Below, in pieces: positions 32,418 to 39,076 of a stretch of DNA of 64,000 bases (its first letter is position 1; each line of letters opens with the position of its first letter). The stretch is taken from IMG/VR virus record IMGVR_UViG_3300001846_000239, positions 48,995 through 112,994 of that record. One strand, written 5' to 3'. A model generated the notes under the pieces. The model was not told where the DNA came from. It did no database searches and saw nothing but the letters and a program-made list of their open reading frames with translations. The DNA is from a virus. The translations under genes were made by a program, and so were the position numbers.

Positions 32418-32446
32418 TGTACAAACCTTAAAAACTGCTGTATAAT
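32418..32446 (+). promoter_or_regulatory. Early sigma70-type promoter (duplicate of 31542)
   Basis: TGTACA (32418-32423), 17 bp, TATAAT (32441-32446). Spacer and leader are nearly identical to those at 31542-31606. Confidence 0.9.
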
Positions 32447-32483
32447 ATACACATATTAAACAATTTGATAAGGAATCTACATT

Positions 32484-32756
32484 ATGAAAAAATCTATTTT
32501 GAATGCAATTAACTCAATCAGTTCAACGGACGAAATGAATGAAGTTATCGAACTAATTAAAATCAAACAAAAGCAGTTGAGGGCTTTTAAAGCGCAAAGC
32601 GTCAAGTCTTCTCTTTTTGTTGGTGCTCAAGTAAAGATCAATAGTAAATCTGGTGTTGAGCATGGTGAAGTGACTAAAATCAACAGGACTAAAGCTGTCG
32701 TGAAGATTAACGGTCAACTTTGGAACTGTCCACTCGGAATGTTGGAGGTAGCGTAA
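32484..32756 (+). CDS. KOW/SH3-like small protein
   Basis: 90 residues: helical first half (MKKSILNAINSISSTDEMNE), then FVGAQVKINSKSGVEHGEVT and KINRTKAVVKINGQLWNCP, which reads as a small SH3/KOW-type barrel. I remember this protein from cyanophages. Possible nucleic-acid or protein binding; no function known. Its stop overlaps the next ATG. Confidence 0.65.
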   Translation: MKKSILNAINSISSTDEMNEVIELIKIKQKQLRAFKAQSVKSSLFVGAQVKINSKSGVEHGEVTKINRTKAVVKINGQLWNCPLGMLEVA

Positions 32757-32977
32757 TGTTAACTACAAAAGAAAAAGTTCAATCAGTGTTAGCAGGTCTT
32801 GGACTTGCTTTCATCTTGGCTCTCTTCATTAATGCGGTAGAAAACGCAGTGAATATGCCTGATGTTTACGTCAGCTATTCTACTGGAGAGTGTGTAAAAG
32901 TTTTAAACTATGTCGAGGAAGATCAATACTCTTGTGAGAATCTTCCATCAAAATACAATCAAGTTTGGGTAAAATAA
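32756..32977 (+). CDS. Small membrane protein
   Basis: 73 residues from ATG 32756 (GGAGGTAG upstream). One membrane span about 13-32 (LAGLGLAFILALFINAVENA) and a periplasmic tail with two Cys (STGECVKVLNYVEEDQYSCE) that could pair. Known to me from other marine T4-like phages without function. Confidence 0.65.
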   Translation: MLTTKEKVQSVLAGLGLAFILALFINAVENAVNMPDVYVSYSTGECVKVLNYVEEDQYSCENLPSKYNQVWVK

Positions 32978-32978
32978 A

Positions 32979-33194
32979 ATGGCAAATCAAATCATCGCAG
33001 TTCGTACCTCACCTGTAACCGGTAAGGAAAACCAAATGGTAATCAATGCTACGAATGAGGAATTCATCGCGTGGCATGAAGGTGCTCTTATTCAAGACGC
33101 TATGCCAAATGCAACGGTGGATCAGCGTGAGTTTCTGATCTCAGGATGTACTCCTGATTGTTGGAACGCGATGTCTTCATCGTGGGAAGACTGA
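32979..33194 (+). CDS. Small conserved protein, unknown
   Basis: 71 residues (MANQIIAVRTSPVTGKENQM onward) with REFLISGCTPDCWNAM, a compact Cys-x-x-x-Cys. Expressed in the early small-gene cluster. Relatives in cyanophages as I recall. Overlaps the next start by one base. Confidence 0.6.
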   Translation: MANQIIAVRTSPVTGKENQMVINATNEEFIAWHEGALIQDAMPNATVDQREFLISGCTPDCWNAMSSSWED

Positions 33195-33349
33195 TGGATT
33201 ACTATGTATGGTGCGTCAGTTGGTATGACAAGAATAACGAACGTCATATTGAATGGAACGTACCAGACCCAGAGTTTTTGAAAAAGAAGTTAATCAAAGA
33301 TGGAATCGACGCAGAAACCATCGATATTTATGAGAAGGATGTATCATGA
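33194..33349 (+). CDS. Small acidic protein, unknown
   Basis: 51 residues from ATG 33194, which overlaps the previous stop; MDYYVWCVSWYDKNNERHIE then an amphipathic helix. The longer frame from 33158 would overlap its neighbour heavily. No family recognised. Confidence 0.55.
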   Translation: MDYYVWCVSWYDKNNERHIEWNVPDPEFLKKKLIKDGIDAETIDIYEKDVS

Positions 33350-33561
33350 AAGGTATGGCATATTGTGACTATATAGCTTATACTCTCGTTAAACCAGCGA
33401 TCGGTGCTGATGCCGAATCACTAGATGGTTTAATCGAAAGCGTTAGCGGCGTTAAAATGGACCTTCATAAAGAGGAAGGTTACATGCTCAGTACAAAAAA
33501 GACAATTGAATGTACTGACAAGAACGGTAAAAAATATAAAATTACTATTGAAGAAATTTAA
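33346..33561 (+). CDS. Small protein, unknown
   Basis: 71 residues, MKGMAYCDYIAYTLVKPAIG then a domain ending in strands KTIECTDKNGKKYKITIEEI. Overlaps the previous gene by ATGA. Last gene before the promoter at 33570. Confidence 0.55.
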   Translation: MKGMAYCDYIAYTLVKPAIGADAESLDGLIESVSGVKMDLHKEEGYMLSTKKTIECTDKNGKKYKITIEEI

Positions 33562-33569
33562 AAAAAGTG

Positions 33570-33598
33570 TGTACAACAGTGTAAAACTGTGATATAAT
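33570..33598 (+). promoter_or_regulatory. Early sigma70-type promoter
   Basis: TGTACA (33570-33575), 17 bp, TATAAT (33593-33598); AAAGGAG and ATG 33630 follow. Confidence 0.88.
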
Positions 33599-33629
33599 GG
33601 TACCCACAAAATGAGAAAAGGAGTATATT

Positions 33630-33899
33630 ATGGATCGTATGGCTATGATCAAAGCAGCCGCTGAAAAACAGCGAGCTCAAAAAGAATTTGACGAAACTGT
33701 AAAGAAGGTTTACAGTCGTCCAAAAAATGCGTATAGCAAACTAACGGCATCTGTCAAGAAAGCCGCACCTCAAGCACCAGGTAATCTGGACTGCTTCAAA
33801 GAAGAAAATATGTACTATTCAGATCGCGAGACTCAAGACTATCTTGCTGGTTCTTCCTATATGGATACGTACAATGCAATGAAAAACGATTGGGATTAA
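33630..33899 (+). CDS. Small protein, unknown
   Basis: 89 residues, first gene of a small early operon with an excellent AAAGGAG site. Helical basic N-terminal half (AMIKAAAEKQRAQKEFDETV) and a Tyr/Asp-rich C-terminal half (MYYSDRETQDYLAGSSYMDT). No family recognised. Confidence 0.6.
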   Translation: MDRMAMIKAAAEKQRAQKEFDETVKKVYSRPKNAYSKLTASVKKAAPQAPGNLDCFKEENMYYSDRETQDYLAGSSYMDTYNAMKNDWD

Positions 33900-33902
33900 G
33901 TT

Positions 33903-34121
33903 ATGACACAATATACTGATCAAGTAGCATATCAACAACGTAAAATGCAAGTCGAAGAATGGGCTGGCAAAATCGCCTACATTTTAGGACAAAATGGCTA
34001 TGTTGAAAAAGGCTACAATAGTGGATTGGTTACTCGTGAATATCGCGATGGTAGATTCGAAGTGATAGAAGAGTCTAAAGATATCGCTACATTGTTAACT
34101 GAAGCTCCGAGTAATTTATGA
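33903..34121 (+). CDS. Small protein, unknown
   Basis: 72 residues (MTQYTDQVAYQQRKMQVEEW onward), mixed alpha/beta. Overlaps the next gene by four bases. Position in the early cluster is all that can be said. Confidence 0.55.
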   Translation: MTQYTDQVAYQQRKMQVEEWAGKIAYILGQNGYVEKGYNSGLVTREYRDGRFEVIEESKDIATLLTEAPSNL

Positions 34122-34423
34122 ATTATACAAACTCACTGAGATACGATCAACACGGTCGTAAACGTAAGACAAAGGCTTTATCGACAAAACGTAAAGTCCA
34201 ACCGGAATTTAAGCCGCTAAAAGCACCAAAGACTTTTGCGCAACAGCAGATAGATGATCATCGAGAGAAGTATCCATCTGCGCCACTGACTAGTACATAT
34301 AGTCCATCACGCGATGACTCATGGAAAGCAGAGGCCTCAAAGAATTTTACAGTTGCTCCCGCGTATAACAAGGGTGCATACCAAGTCATACCACGTAAAG
34401 ACGTGGAACATATAGGAAAATAG
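34118..34423 (+). CDS. Small basic, probably disordered protein
   Basis: 101 residues, Lys/Arg/Pro/Ser-rich (RYDQHGRKRKTKALSTKRKV, APLTSTYSPSRDDSWKAE). The low complexity suggests disorder and perhaps nucleic-acid contact. Overlaps the previous gene by ATGA. Confidence 0.55.
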   Translation: MNYTNSLRYDQHGRKRKTKALSTKRKVQPEFKPLKAPKTFAQQQIDDHREKYPSAPLTSTYSPSRDDSWKAEASKNFTVAPAYNKGAYQVIPRKDVEHIGK

Positions 34424-34425
34424 CA

Positions 34426-34581
34426 ATGTTGGAAGATTTATTAGGAATAGTTATCCTTGTCTTTGTCGGTATTTTTGCTATTGTTGGTTCAATTGCAGCC
34501 GATCAAGAACGACAAATTCGTAGGAAAAATTATAAAGCTGGAACCCATGACTACTATGGGAATAAGATTAAGAATGACTAA
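34426..34581 (+). CDS. Tiny single-pass membrane protein
   Basis: 51 residues (MLEDLLGIVILVFVGIFAIV...), membrane span about 5-25, then a basic cytoplasmic tail. AGGAAA lies upstream of the ATG, and the stop overlaps the next ATG. Similar tiny membrane proteins are common in early phage operons. Confidence 0.6.
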   Translation: MLEDLLGIVILVFVGIFAIVGSIAADQERQIRRKNYKAGTHDYYGNKIKND

Positions 34582-34999
34582 CTTAGATGTGTTATTCGAA
34601 AGATTAAGAGAGGAGGGTTGGTACTGTGGATGGGCCCACATGTGTTGTTCTAACTGCGCATGGATGGATGTTCCTACCTATCATGAAGAAGGTCCCTTTA
34701 AAGGAGAGGAAGTAGATCTGGATAAGTGTCTGTTTAATCATGAACAAGACTGTGAAGACGAAGATGCTTATGAAGATATGGACGAAGATGCTTATGAAGA
34801 AATGCTCGATGAACAAGATGGAGCATGCTTCATAACTCTGAGTCCTGATCAACTCGGTGAAAGTTGTTTTAATTTTTCACCGAATAAAACTGGTGTTGCT
34901 AATTTGAAAGCAATCCTACCAATAATTGAAGAGTGCGGTTGCACATATAATTGGAATGGAAAAGGCGACACAAGAATATCAATCAATTGGGAGAAGTAA
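34574..34999 (+). CDS. Cys-rich acidic protein (DUF6891-like)
   Basis: 141 residues from ATG 34574, which overlaps the previous stop; the longer frame from 34457 would cover the membrane protein gene. REEGWYCGWAHMCCSNCAWM is a Cys cluster that could bind zinc, followed by an acidic repeat (CEDEDAYEDMDEDAYEEMLD) and FSPNKTGVANLKAILPIIEE. From memory it resembles the DUF6891 family. Function unknown. Confidence 0.6.
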   Translation: MTNLDVLFERLREEGWYCGWAHMCCSNCAWMDVPTYHEEGPFKGEEVDLDKCLFNHEQDCEDEDAYEDMDEDAYEEMLDEQDGACFITLSPDQLGESCFNFSPNKTGVANLKAILPIIEECGCTYNWNGKGDTRISINWEK

Positions 35000-35000
35000 G

Positions 35001-35225
35001 ATGTCAAATTATATGTTACTCAGTGAGTATTCAGGATCTGACAAATATTCGAATCGTAAAGCAGAAGTTCTACGATGCGTAGAAAATAATAACTTTGGCA
35101 TACGTATGTATATTGAAGGAGAGTCGTTAGGTATTGAATGGTACGAAGGTCATAGTGAAGCTTATGCGGAAAGCGCAGCTGAAAACTATGTCGTAGGTAT
35201 CAAAGATTACGAACGAACTATTTAG
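35001..35225 (+). CDS. Small protein, unknown
   Basis: 74 residues from ATG 35001 (GGGAGAAG upstream): MSNYMLLSEYSGSDKYSNRK, then GIEWYEGHSEAYAESAAENY. Compact and acidic; no family recognised. The stop lies just before a long inverted repeat. Confidence 0.55.
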   Translation: MSNYMLLSEYSGSDKYSNRKAEVLRCVENNNFGIRMYIEGESLGIEWYEGHSEAYAESAAENYVVGIKDYERTI

Positions 35226-35230
35226 TTTAT

Positions 35231-35284
35231 GGCGGGGTGCACTTTTATCTACTCCTTATCAATTGAAAAAAAGTGCATCCTGCC
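35231..35284 (+). terminator. Long inverted repeat, possible terminator
   Basis: The 5' arm starting GGCGGGGTGCACTTTT (35231-35246) pairs with AAAAAGTGCATCCTGCC (35268-35284) through about 16 pairs with two G-T wobbles and a loop of about 20 bases. There is no T-run after it, so it may be a structured 3' end or an upstream element of the adjacent promoter. Confidence 0.6.
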
Positions 35285-35286
35285 TG

Positions 35287-35315
35287 TTTACAAACGTAAA
35301 AAATCGTGTTATAAT
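35287..35315 (+). promoter_or_regulatory. Early sigma70-type promoter
   Basis: TTTACA (35287-35292), 17 bp, extended -10 TGTTATAAT with TATAAT at 35310-35315; AAAGGAG precedes ATG 35344. Confidence 0.9.
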
Positions 35316-35343
35316 ACACATTATATTATGAAAGGAGTAAACT

Positions 35344-36495
35344 ATGGCAGAAAATAAAGTAAGAACAAAGATGAGGAAAAACAGGGTAACCCTTGATGAT
35401 AAGCACATGGGTCCAGAACCTGCATTTTCTCCAGGCGAAACATCCGCTAACGTAGAAAACCGACTATCCATCTGGACAGGCGCGGCTCATTGGTATAACT
35501 ATTTCCTAAAAGCAAAAGACTACGTTCCATCTGTTCTTGCGTTTGCCAAAGATGTTTACGGTTATGATAAGGATAAAATCAAAACACTCAAAAAGTTAAA
35601 AGACTATGATCTTTCACCACTCGGTAAAGTTGCTAAGATACATTACCGTGGTTATGAGTATACTGAACAAGAATTTGAAAGGTTCGGACTTCAACTCGAA
35701 GAGATGTATAAAAAGGCATTAGTCACTGTAGAAGACATCGAAGAGAAAGCCGAAAAGAAACCTGTTATTACGATACAGCAAAGACAAAAAGCTAAAGTAC
35801 TTGATACTATTATGGACGACTGGGATGCAGTGGTCGATGGTTGGATCTATGGAGACTTTAAAGTCAAATTTGATGCGTATAAACTGTTTAAACATTATGA
35901 TCTAAAAGGTTCAGCTATTAACATGTTCAAAGACATGGTTATGAAAGAATACGAACCTTTGAAAGATGCGTATGAAAAGAAGTGTGATCAAGCAGTAGAA
36001 GCATTCTCACACGTCAAGAAAACGAATCAGAAAAAGATGTTAGTACTCATGGAAACCATCTTCGAAGATTTAGATAAGTTAAAAGCTGCTACTAAAGCGG
36101 CAAGAGTTCCAAGAGTCAAGAAGCCTAAAGCTTCGGATATACAGGTCAAAAACCTTAAGTTCAAGGTTGAAGATATCGATGCTAAGTTAGCTTCGATTAA
36201 TCCTGTGATGATTCCTGGTAAAGAGGTTTTATATGTTTATAATACTAAGACAAGGAAACTTACTCAGTATAAAACAAATTCAACCAAAGGGTTTGAGGTC
36301 AGCGGTACTACCATTAAGAATATCTGTACTAGTAGTAGAACAGCAACACTAAGGAAACCGGATGATATACTTCCATTGATCTTAAACAAAACTATTAAAC
36401 AAATCGACAAGCAAGTATGGGATACTTTGACTACAAAGATCAGTGTGCCGAATGGTAGAATCAATGCCGATTGTATACTACTTAGGGTATTATGA
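35344..36495 (+). CDS. Conserved T4-like phage protein, unknown function
   Basis: 383 residues. An N-terminal segment (RLSIWTGAAHWYNYFLKAKD) resembles a W-Y-N-Y pattern I recall in a large conserved protein of marine T4-like phages located near gp33/gp59/gp32. The middle is helical and basic (KKPVITIQQRQKAKVLDTIM; ARVPRVKKPKASD) and the last third is beta-rich (EVLYVYNTKTRKLTQYKTNS). The position in the replication/late-transcription cluster suggests a role there. Overlaps gp33 by four bases. Confidence 0.65.
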   Translation: MAENKVRTKMRKNRVTLDDKHMGPEPAFSPGETSANVENRLSIWTGAAHWYNYFLKAKDYVPSVLAFAKDVYGYDKDKIKTLKKLKDYDLSPLGKVAKIHYRGYEYTEQEFERFGLQLEEMYKKALVTVEDIEEKAEKKPVITIQQRQKAKVLDTIMDDWDAVVDGWIYGDFKVKFDAYKLFKHYDLKGSAINMFKDMVMKEYEPLKDAYEKKCDQAVEAFSHVKKTNQKKMLVLMETIFEDLDKLKAATKAARVPRVKKPKASDIQVKNLKFKVEDIDAKLASINPVMIPGKEVLYVYNTKTRKLTQYKTNSTKGFEVSGTTIKNICTSSRTATLRKPDDILPLILNKTIKQIDKQVWDTLTTKISVPNGRINADCILLRVL

Positions 36496-36734
36496 GTATA
36501 GATATAGAGCAAAAAATCATGACGAGAAAACGGTTCTCCACTGCCGTCGAACAATTAGTGGCAAGAGGAAATATGTCGTACATTGATGCAGCAACTTATA
36601 TTATTGAAGAGAGAGGTATGGACTATAGTAACTTAAAGAAGCTATTGACAGACTCACTTAAAGATAAGATGGAAGCTGAAGCAATGAGGCTTAATTTAAT
36701 CAGAGGCAAGAAAGGTAATAAACTACCAATTTAA
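36492..36734 (+). CDS. 33: Late-transcription co-activator gp33-like
   Basis: 80 residues. GNMSYIDAATYIIEERGMD and LKDKMEAEAMRLNLIR match the pattern of gp33 in T4-like marine phages (T4 gp33 is 112 residues). gp33 binds the RNA polymerase flap and couples it to the sliding clamp for late transcription, consistent with the TATAAATA promoters in this window. Gene order gp33-dsbA-gp59-gp32 is as in T4. Confidence 0.8.
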   Translation: MSIDIEQKIMTRKRFSTAVEQLVARGNMSYIDAATYIIEERGMDYSNLKKLLTDSLKDKMEAEAMRLNLIRGKKGNKLPI

Positions 36735-36747
36735 TAAGGAAAAATAT

Positions 36748-37008
36748 ATGAGTAATGTGATTATACCATCATCCGATGCAGATAAGCAACGTGTCAAAGA
36801 CTGTATTATTGAGATCAGTAATGCTCTGACTTTGATAGATGCGCAGCGTGACTTCATTAAAGAAGCCATTGCATCGTGTTGTGATGAGGTTGATGTTGAT
36901 AAAAAATACTTGCGTAAAATGGCTAAGATTTATCATAAACAAAACCTACATGAAGTTGTTGGTGAAGTTGAAGATGTTGAAGCACTTTACGAAGGAGTAA
37001 TGGTGTAA
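36748..37008 (+). CDS. dsbA: DsbA-like double-stranded DNA-binding protein
   Basis: 86 residues. The helical pattern with LTLIDAQRDFIKEAIASCCDE, VDKKYLRKMAKIYHKQN and EVEDVEALYEGVM parallels T4 DsbA (89 residues), which binds DNA near late promoters. AAGGAAAA precedes the ATG. Supported by T4-like gene order. Not related to the thiol oxidase of the same name. Confidence 0.85.
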   Translation: MSNVIIPSSDADKQRVKDCIIEISNALTLIDAQRDFIKEAIASCCDEVDVDKKYLRKMAKIYHKQNLHEVVGEVEDVEALYEGVMV

Positions 37009-37115
37009 TGTTTAAATTGCTAACAGCAATAGTTGAGGGATCATTTAAACTTGCAGGTTGGATCATTCTATCATCAGTAGTTCTATTGATATATATGACC
37101 TGGGTTGGAGTGTAA
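37008..37115 (+). CDS. Tiny hydrophobic membrane protein
   Basis: 35 residues (MFKLLTAIVEGSFKLAGWII...) with one membrane span about 16-33. GAAGGAG lies about 14 bases upstream, and both ends overlap neighbouring genes by one base. It interrupts the T4 order between dsbA and gp59. Confidence 0.55.
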   Translation: MFKLLTAIVEGSFKLAGWIILSSVVLLIYMTWVGV

Positions 37116-37702
37116 TGGATCCGTTTGAATCTTATAAATTGTACAATGCACTTAAGTTGCATTTTGAATCTGGGTATGATGCTGTTAAATACAACTTTAA
37201 ATCTAATGTAACACCTGCGTCTTTTTTTAAGAGACGCGACAAATATTTTTTCGCTAAATTGGCGAAGAAACATAATAATAATTTGAAAGACTATTATATC
37301 TCAAACTTCAAAGTCGGACTAAGTTATGTCGGTGACATGATAGATGAAGAAGGTGAGAACAACTACAAAGAGCACAAAAGAATACAAGAAAGTATTCATC
37401 GAGTGTTCGCAGTTGATATAAATAGATTAGATGACCACAATATAGGTGTCGAGTTCAACAAACTCTTTGAGAGTTCTGACGGACAACTACCTGAGGTCAT
37501 AAAGTTATGGATGCAAGAAGAAATATCATTGGAAACTGTGGTCATTCTTAATTCCATATTGGGGTTCGTACCTCGTGAATCTAAACGGATAACAGATACC
37601 ATCATCTGGCCTGATATCCAACGGAAGATCGAAAAGTACACTCCATTTGTAAACTTTAATGTTAACAAGTGTAAGACAATGTTAACAAATAAGTTTACTT
37701 AA
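37115..37702 (+). CDS. 59: Helicase loader gp59
   Basis: 195 residues from ATG 37115 (T4 gp59 is 217). MDPFESYKLYNALKLHFESG and YDAVKYNFKSNVTPASFF then RRDKYFFAKLAKK are the conserved N-terminal HMG-like region; the C-terminal domain follows. gp59 loads gp41 helicase onto gp32-coated DNA and targets forks. Adjacent to gp32 as in T4. Confidence 0.92.
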   Translation: MDPFESYKLYNALKLHFESGYDAVKYNFKSNVTPASFFKRRDKYFFAKLAKKHNNNLKDYYISNFKVGLSYVGDMIDEEGENNYKEHKRIQESIHRVFAVDINRLDDHNIGVEFNKLFESSDGQLPEVIKLWMQEEISLETVVILNSILGFVPRESKRITDTIIWPDIQRKIEKYTPFVNFNVNKCKTMLTNKFT

Positions 37703-37728
37703 TGTAAAGATGGTATATCATTTAATTA

Positions 37729-37757
37729 TGTACAAACCATCAAAAGTGTGTTATAAT
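37729..37757 (+). promoter_or_regulatory. Early sigma70-type promoter for gene 32
   Basis: TGTACA (37729-37734), 17 bp, extended -10 TGTTATAAT with TATAAT at 37752-37757. A leader of about 85 bases, AT-rich, precedes the gp32 ATG and could hold an autoregulatory element as in T4. Confidence 0.88.
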
Positions 37758-37849
37758 ATACGGTATATCTGTATTAAATAATACAAAATTTAGATTATGT
37801 ATTAAGTGGATAATTCAGAAAATACAATGCAATACAAGGAGAATATACA

Positions 37850-38749
37850 ATGTCATTTGCAAATTTAAAGAGCTCACGAGGCTCGTCAATCGACAAACTC
37901 GTAAAAGCAGCTGAAGCTGTATCTACTAAAACTGAAACTAAATCATATGATGATGATAGGTTTTGGAAACCCTCGAAGGATAAAGCAGGTAATGGTTATG
38001 CCGTTATTAGATTCCTACCCGCTCAAGAAGGTGAAGATCTTCCATGGGTAAGGTATTGGGATCACGGATTTAAAGGTCCAACTGGTTTATGGTATATCGA
38101 GAATAGTCTAACTACAATCGGTCAAGATGATCCAGTATCTGAAGCTAATTCAGTACTGTGGAATAGTGGTCGTGATGAAGATAAGGCTATCGCACGGGAA
38201 AGAAAAAGACGTCTACACTATGTATCAAACATCTTAGTCGTTTCTGATCCTGCAAATCCACAAAACGAAGGTAAGGTATTCCTTTACAAATTTGGTAAAA
38301 AGATCTTTGACAAAATCATGGATGTAATGCAGCCACAATTTGCAGATGAAGATCCTGTGAATCCTTATGATTTTTGGGAAGGTGCGGACTTTAAAATTAA
38401 GATCCGTAAAGTTGAAGGTTGGGTGAACTATGATAAATCAGAGTTTGCTAGTGCTGCGCCACTATACAATGGTGACGAGGCTCGACTAGAAGAAGTATAC
38501 AACAAGCTATACTCACTTAACGACTTTGTTGATCCTAAAAACTATAAGTCTTATGATGAACTCAAAGCTAAGTTGAATAAAGTATTGGGTGTTGATGCCG
38601 GTCATGCGGCTGTTGAAGCTCCAATGGTTGAAGCGCCAGTAGTTGAACAACCTACTATTGCTTCGGCTGATTCAGCTCCGTTTAGTACAAGCGATGAGGC
38701 TGAAGAAGATACACTGTCTTACTTCGACAAACTAGCCCAACAGGGATAA
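37850..38749 (+). CDS. 32: Single-stranded DNA-binding protein gp32
   Basis: 299 residues (T4: 301). Core motifs: NGYAVIRFLPAQ, DHGFKGPTGLWYIENSLTTI, VSNILVVSDPANPQNEGKVF, LYKFGKKIFDKI, and an acidic tail ending DEAEEDTLSYFDKLAQQ. The zinc-binding loop is changed: where T4 has His and three Cys, this protein has DDPVSEANSVLWNSG, and I see no Cys in the whole protein. It coats ssDNA in replication and recombination. AAGGAG precedes the ATG. Confidence 0.95.
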   Translation: MSFANLKSSRGSSIDKLVKAAEAVSTKTETKSYDDDRFWKPSKDKAGNGYAVIRFLPAQEGEDLPWVRYWDHGFKGPTGLWYIENSLTTIGQDDPVSEANSVLWNSGRDEDKAIARERKRRLHYVSNILVVSDPANPQNEGKVFLYKFGKKIFDKIMDVMQPQFADEDPVNPYDFWEGADFKIKIRKVEGWVNYDKSEFASAAPLYNGDEARLEEVYNKLYSLNDFVDPKNYKSYDELKAKLNKVLGVDAGHAAVEAPMVEAPVVEQPTIASADSAPFSTSDEAEEDTLSYFDKLAQQG

Positions 38750-38801
38750 CAATAAGATCCTCATGAGAGGGCAGGGGAGATTTCGGTCTCCCCACTTATT
38801 G
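38750..38801 (+). promoter_or_regulatory. Structured RNA element after gene 32
   Basis: CAATAAG (38750-38756) pairs exactly with CTTATTG (38795-38801), enclosing the stem GGGGAGA/TCTCCCC (38774-38793) and a CTCATGAG palindrome (38759-38766). The fold looks like a closed multi-branch structure. There is no T-run, so it may stabilise the gp32 message 3' end rather than terminate. Confidence 0.55.
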
Positions 38802-38879
38802 TAAAGCGTGATCCGCTTGGTAGATCCGCATTGGTTCATGCGTTAAAAGAATCGTATAATCCAGAATAGGAGAATTACG

Positions 38880-38966
38880 ATGACTGTAGAACTAACTTAC
38901 AGAGGCGTATCGTACACCAAAAAAGTTGCTAAAAAAGCATCAGGTGTTGAAAAAGCCTCTAAATAA
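38880..38966 (+). CDS. Tiny DUF4278-like peptide
   Basis: 28 residues with AGGAG seven bases upstream: MTVELTYRGVSYTKK then a Lys/Ala tail. LTYRGVSY matches the core of DUF4278 peptides known from cyanobacteria. The strong ribosome site supports translation. Function unknown. Confidence 0.55.
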   Translation: MTVELTYRGVSYTKKVAKKASGVEKASK

Positions 38967-39001
38967 CTAAACTAGGAGAAACAATAAAAACCGGAAGGTA
39001 T

Positions 39002-39076
39002 ATGACTCGTAAAAAAGCTTATGCTGAGATGGTAATGTTTGAGGGTCCCTGCAAAAGGGACCCTTTTTTTATTTAG
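39002..39076 (+). CDS. Possible tiny peptide running through terminator
   Basis: 24 codons (MTRKKAYAEMVMFEGPCKRD...) with GGAAGG upstream. Its last third is encoded by the terminator stem, which is unusual; it may be a chance frame. Confidence 0.3.
   Translation: MTRKKAYAEMVMFEGPCKRDPFFI
39042..39070 (+). terminator. Intrinsic terminator after the gene 32 unit
   Basis: AGGGTCCCT (39042-39050) and AGGGACCCT (39056-39064) form a perfect 9-bp stem with a five-base loop, followed by seven T. It separates the plus-strand gp32 unit from the convergent minus-strand tail genes ending at 39073. Confidence 0.93.

Noticed and set aside
38801-38866. Possible tRNA in the gap after gene 32
   Set aside because: No acceptor/anticodon/T-arm set can be folded; the region reads better as a coding-like stretch.
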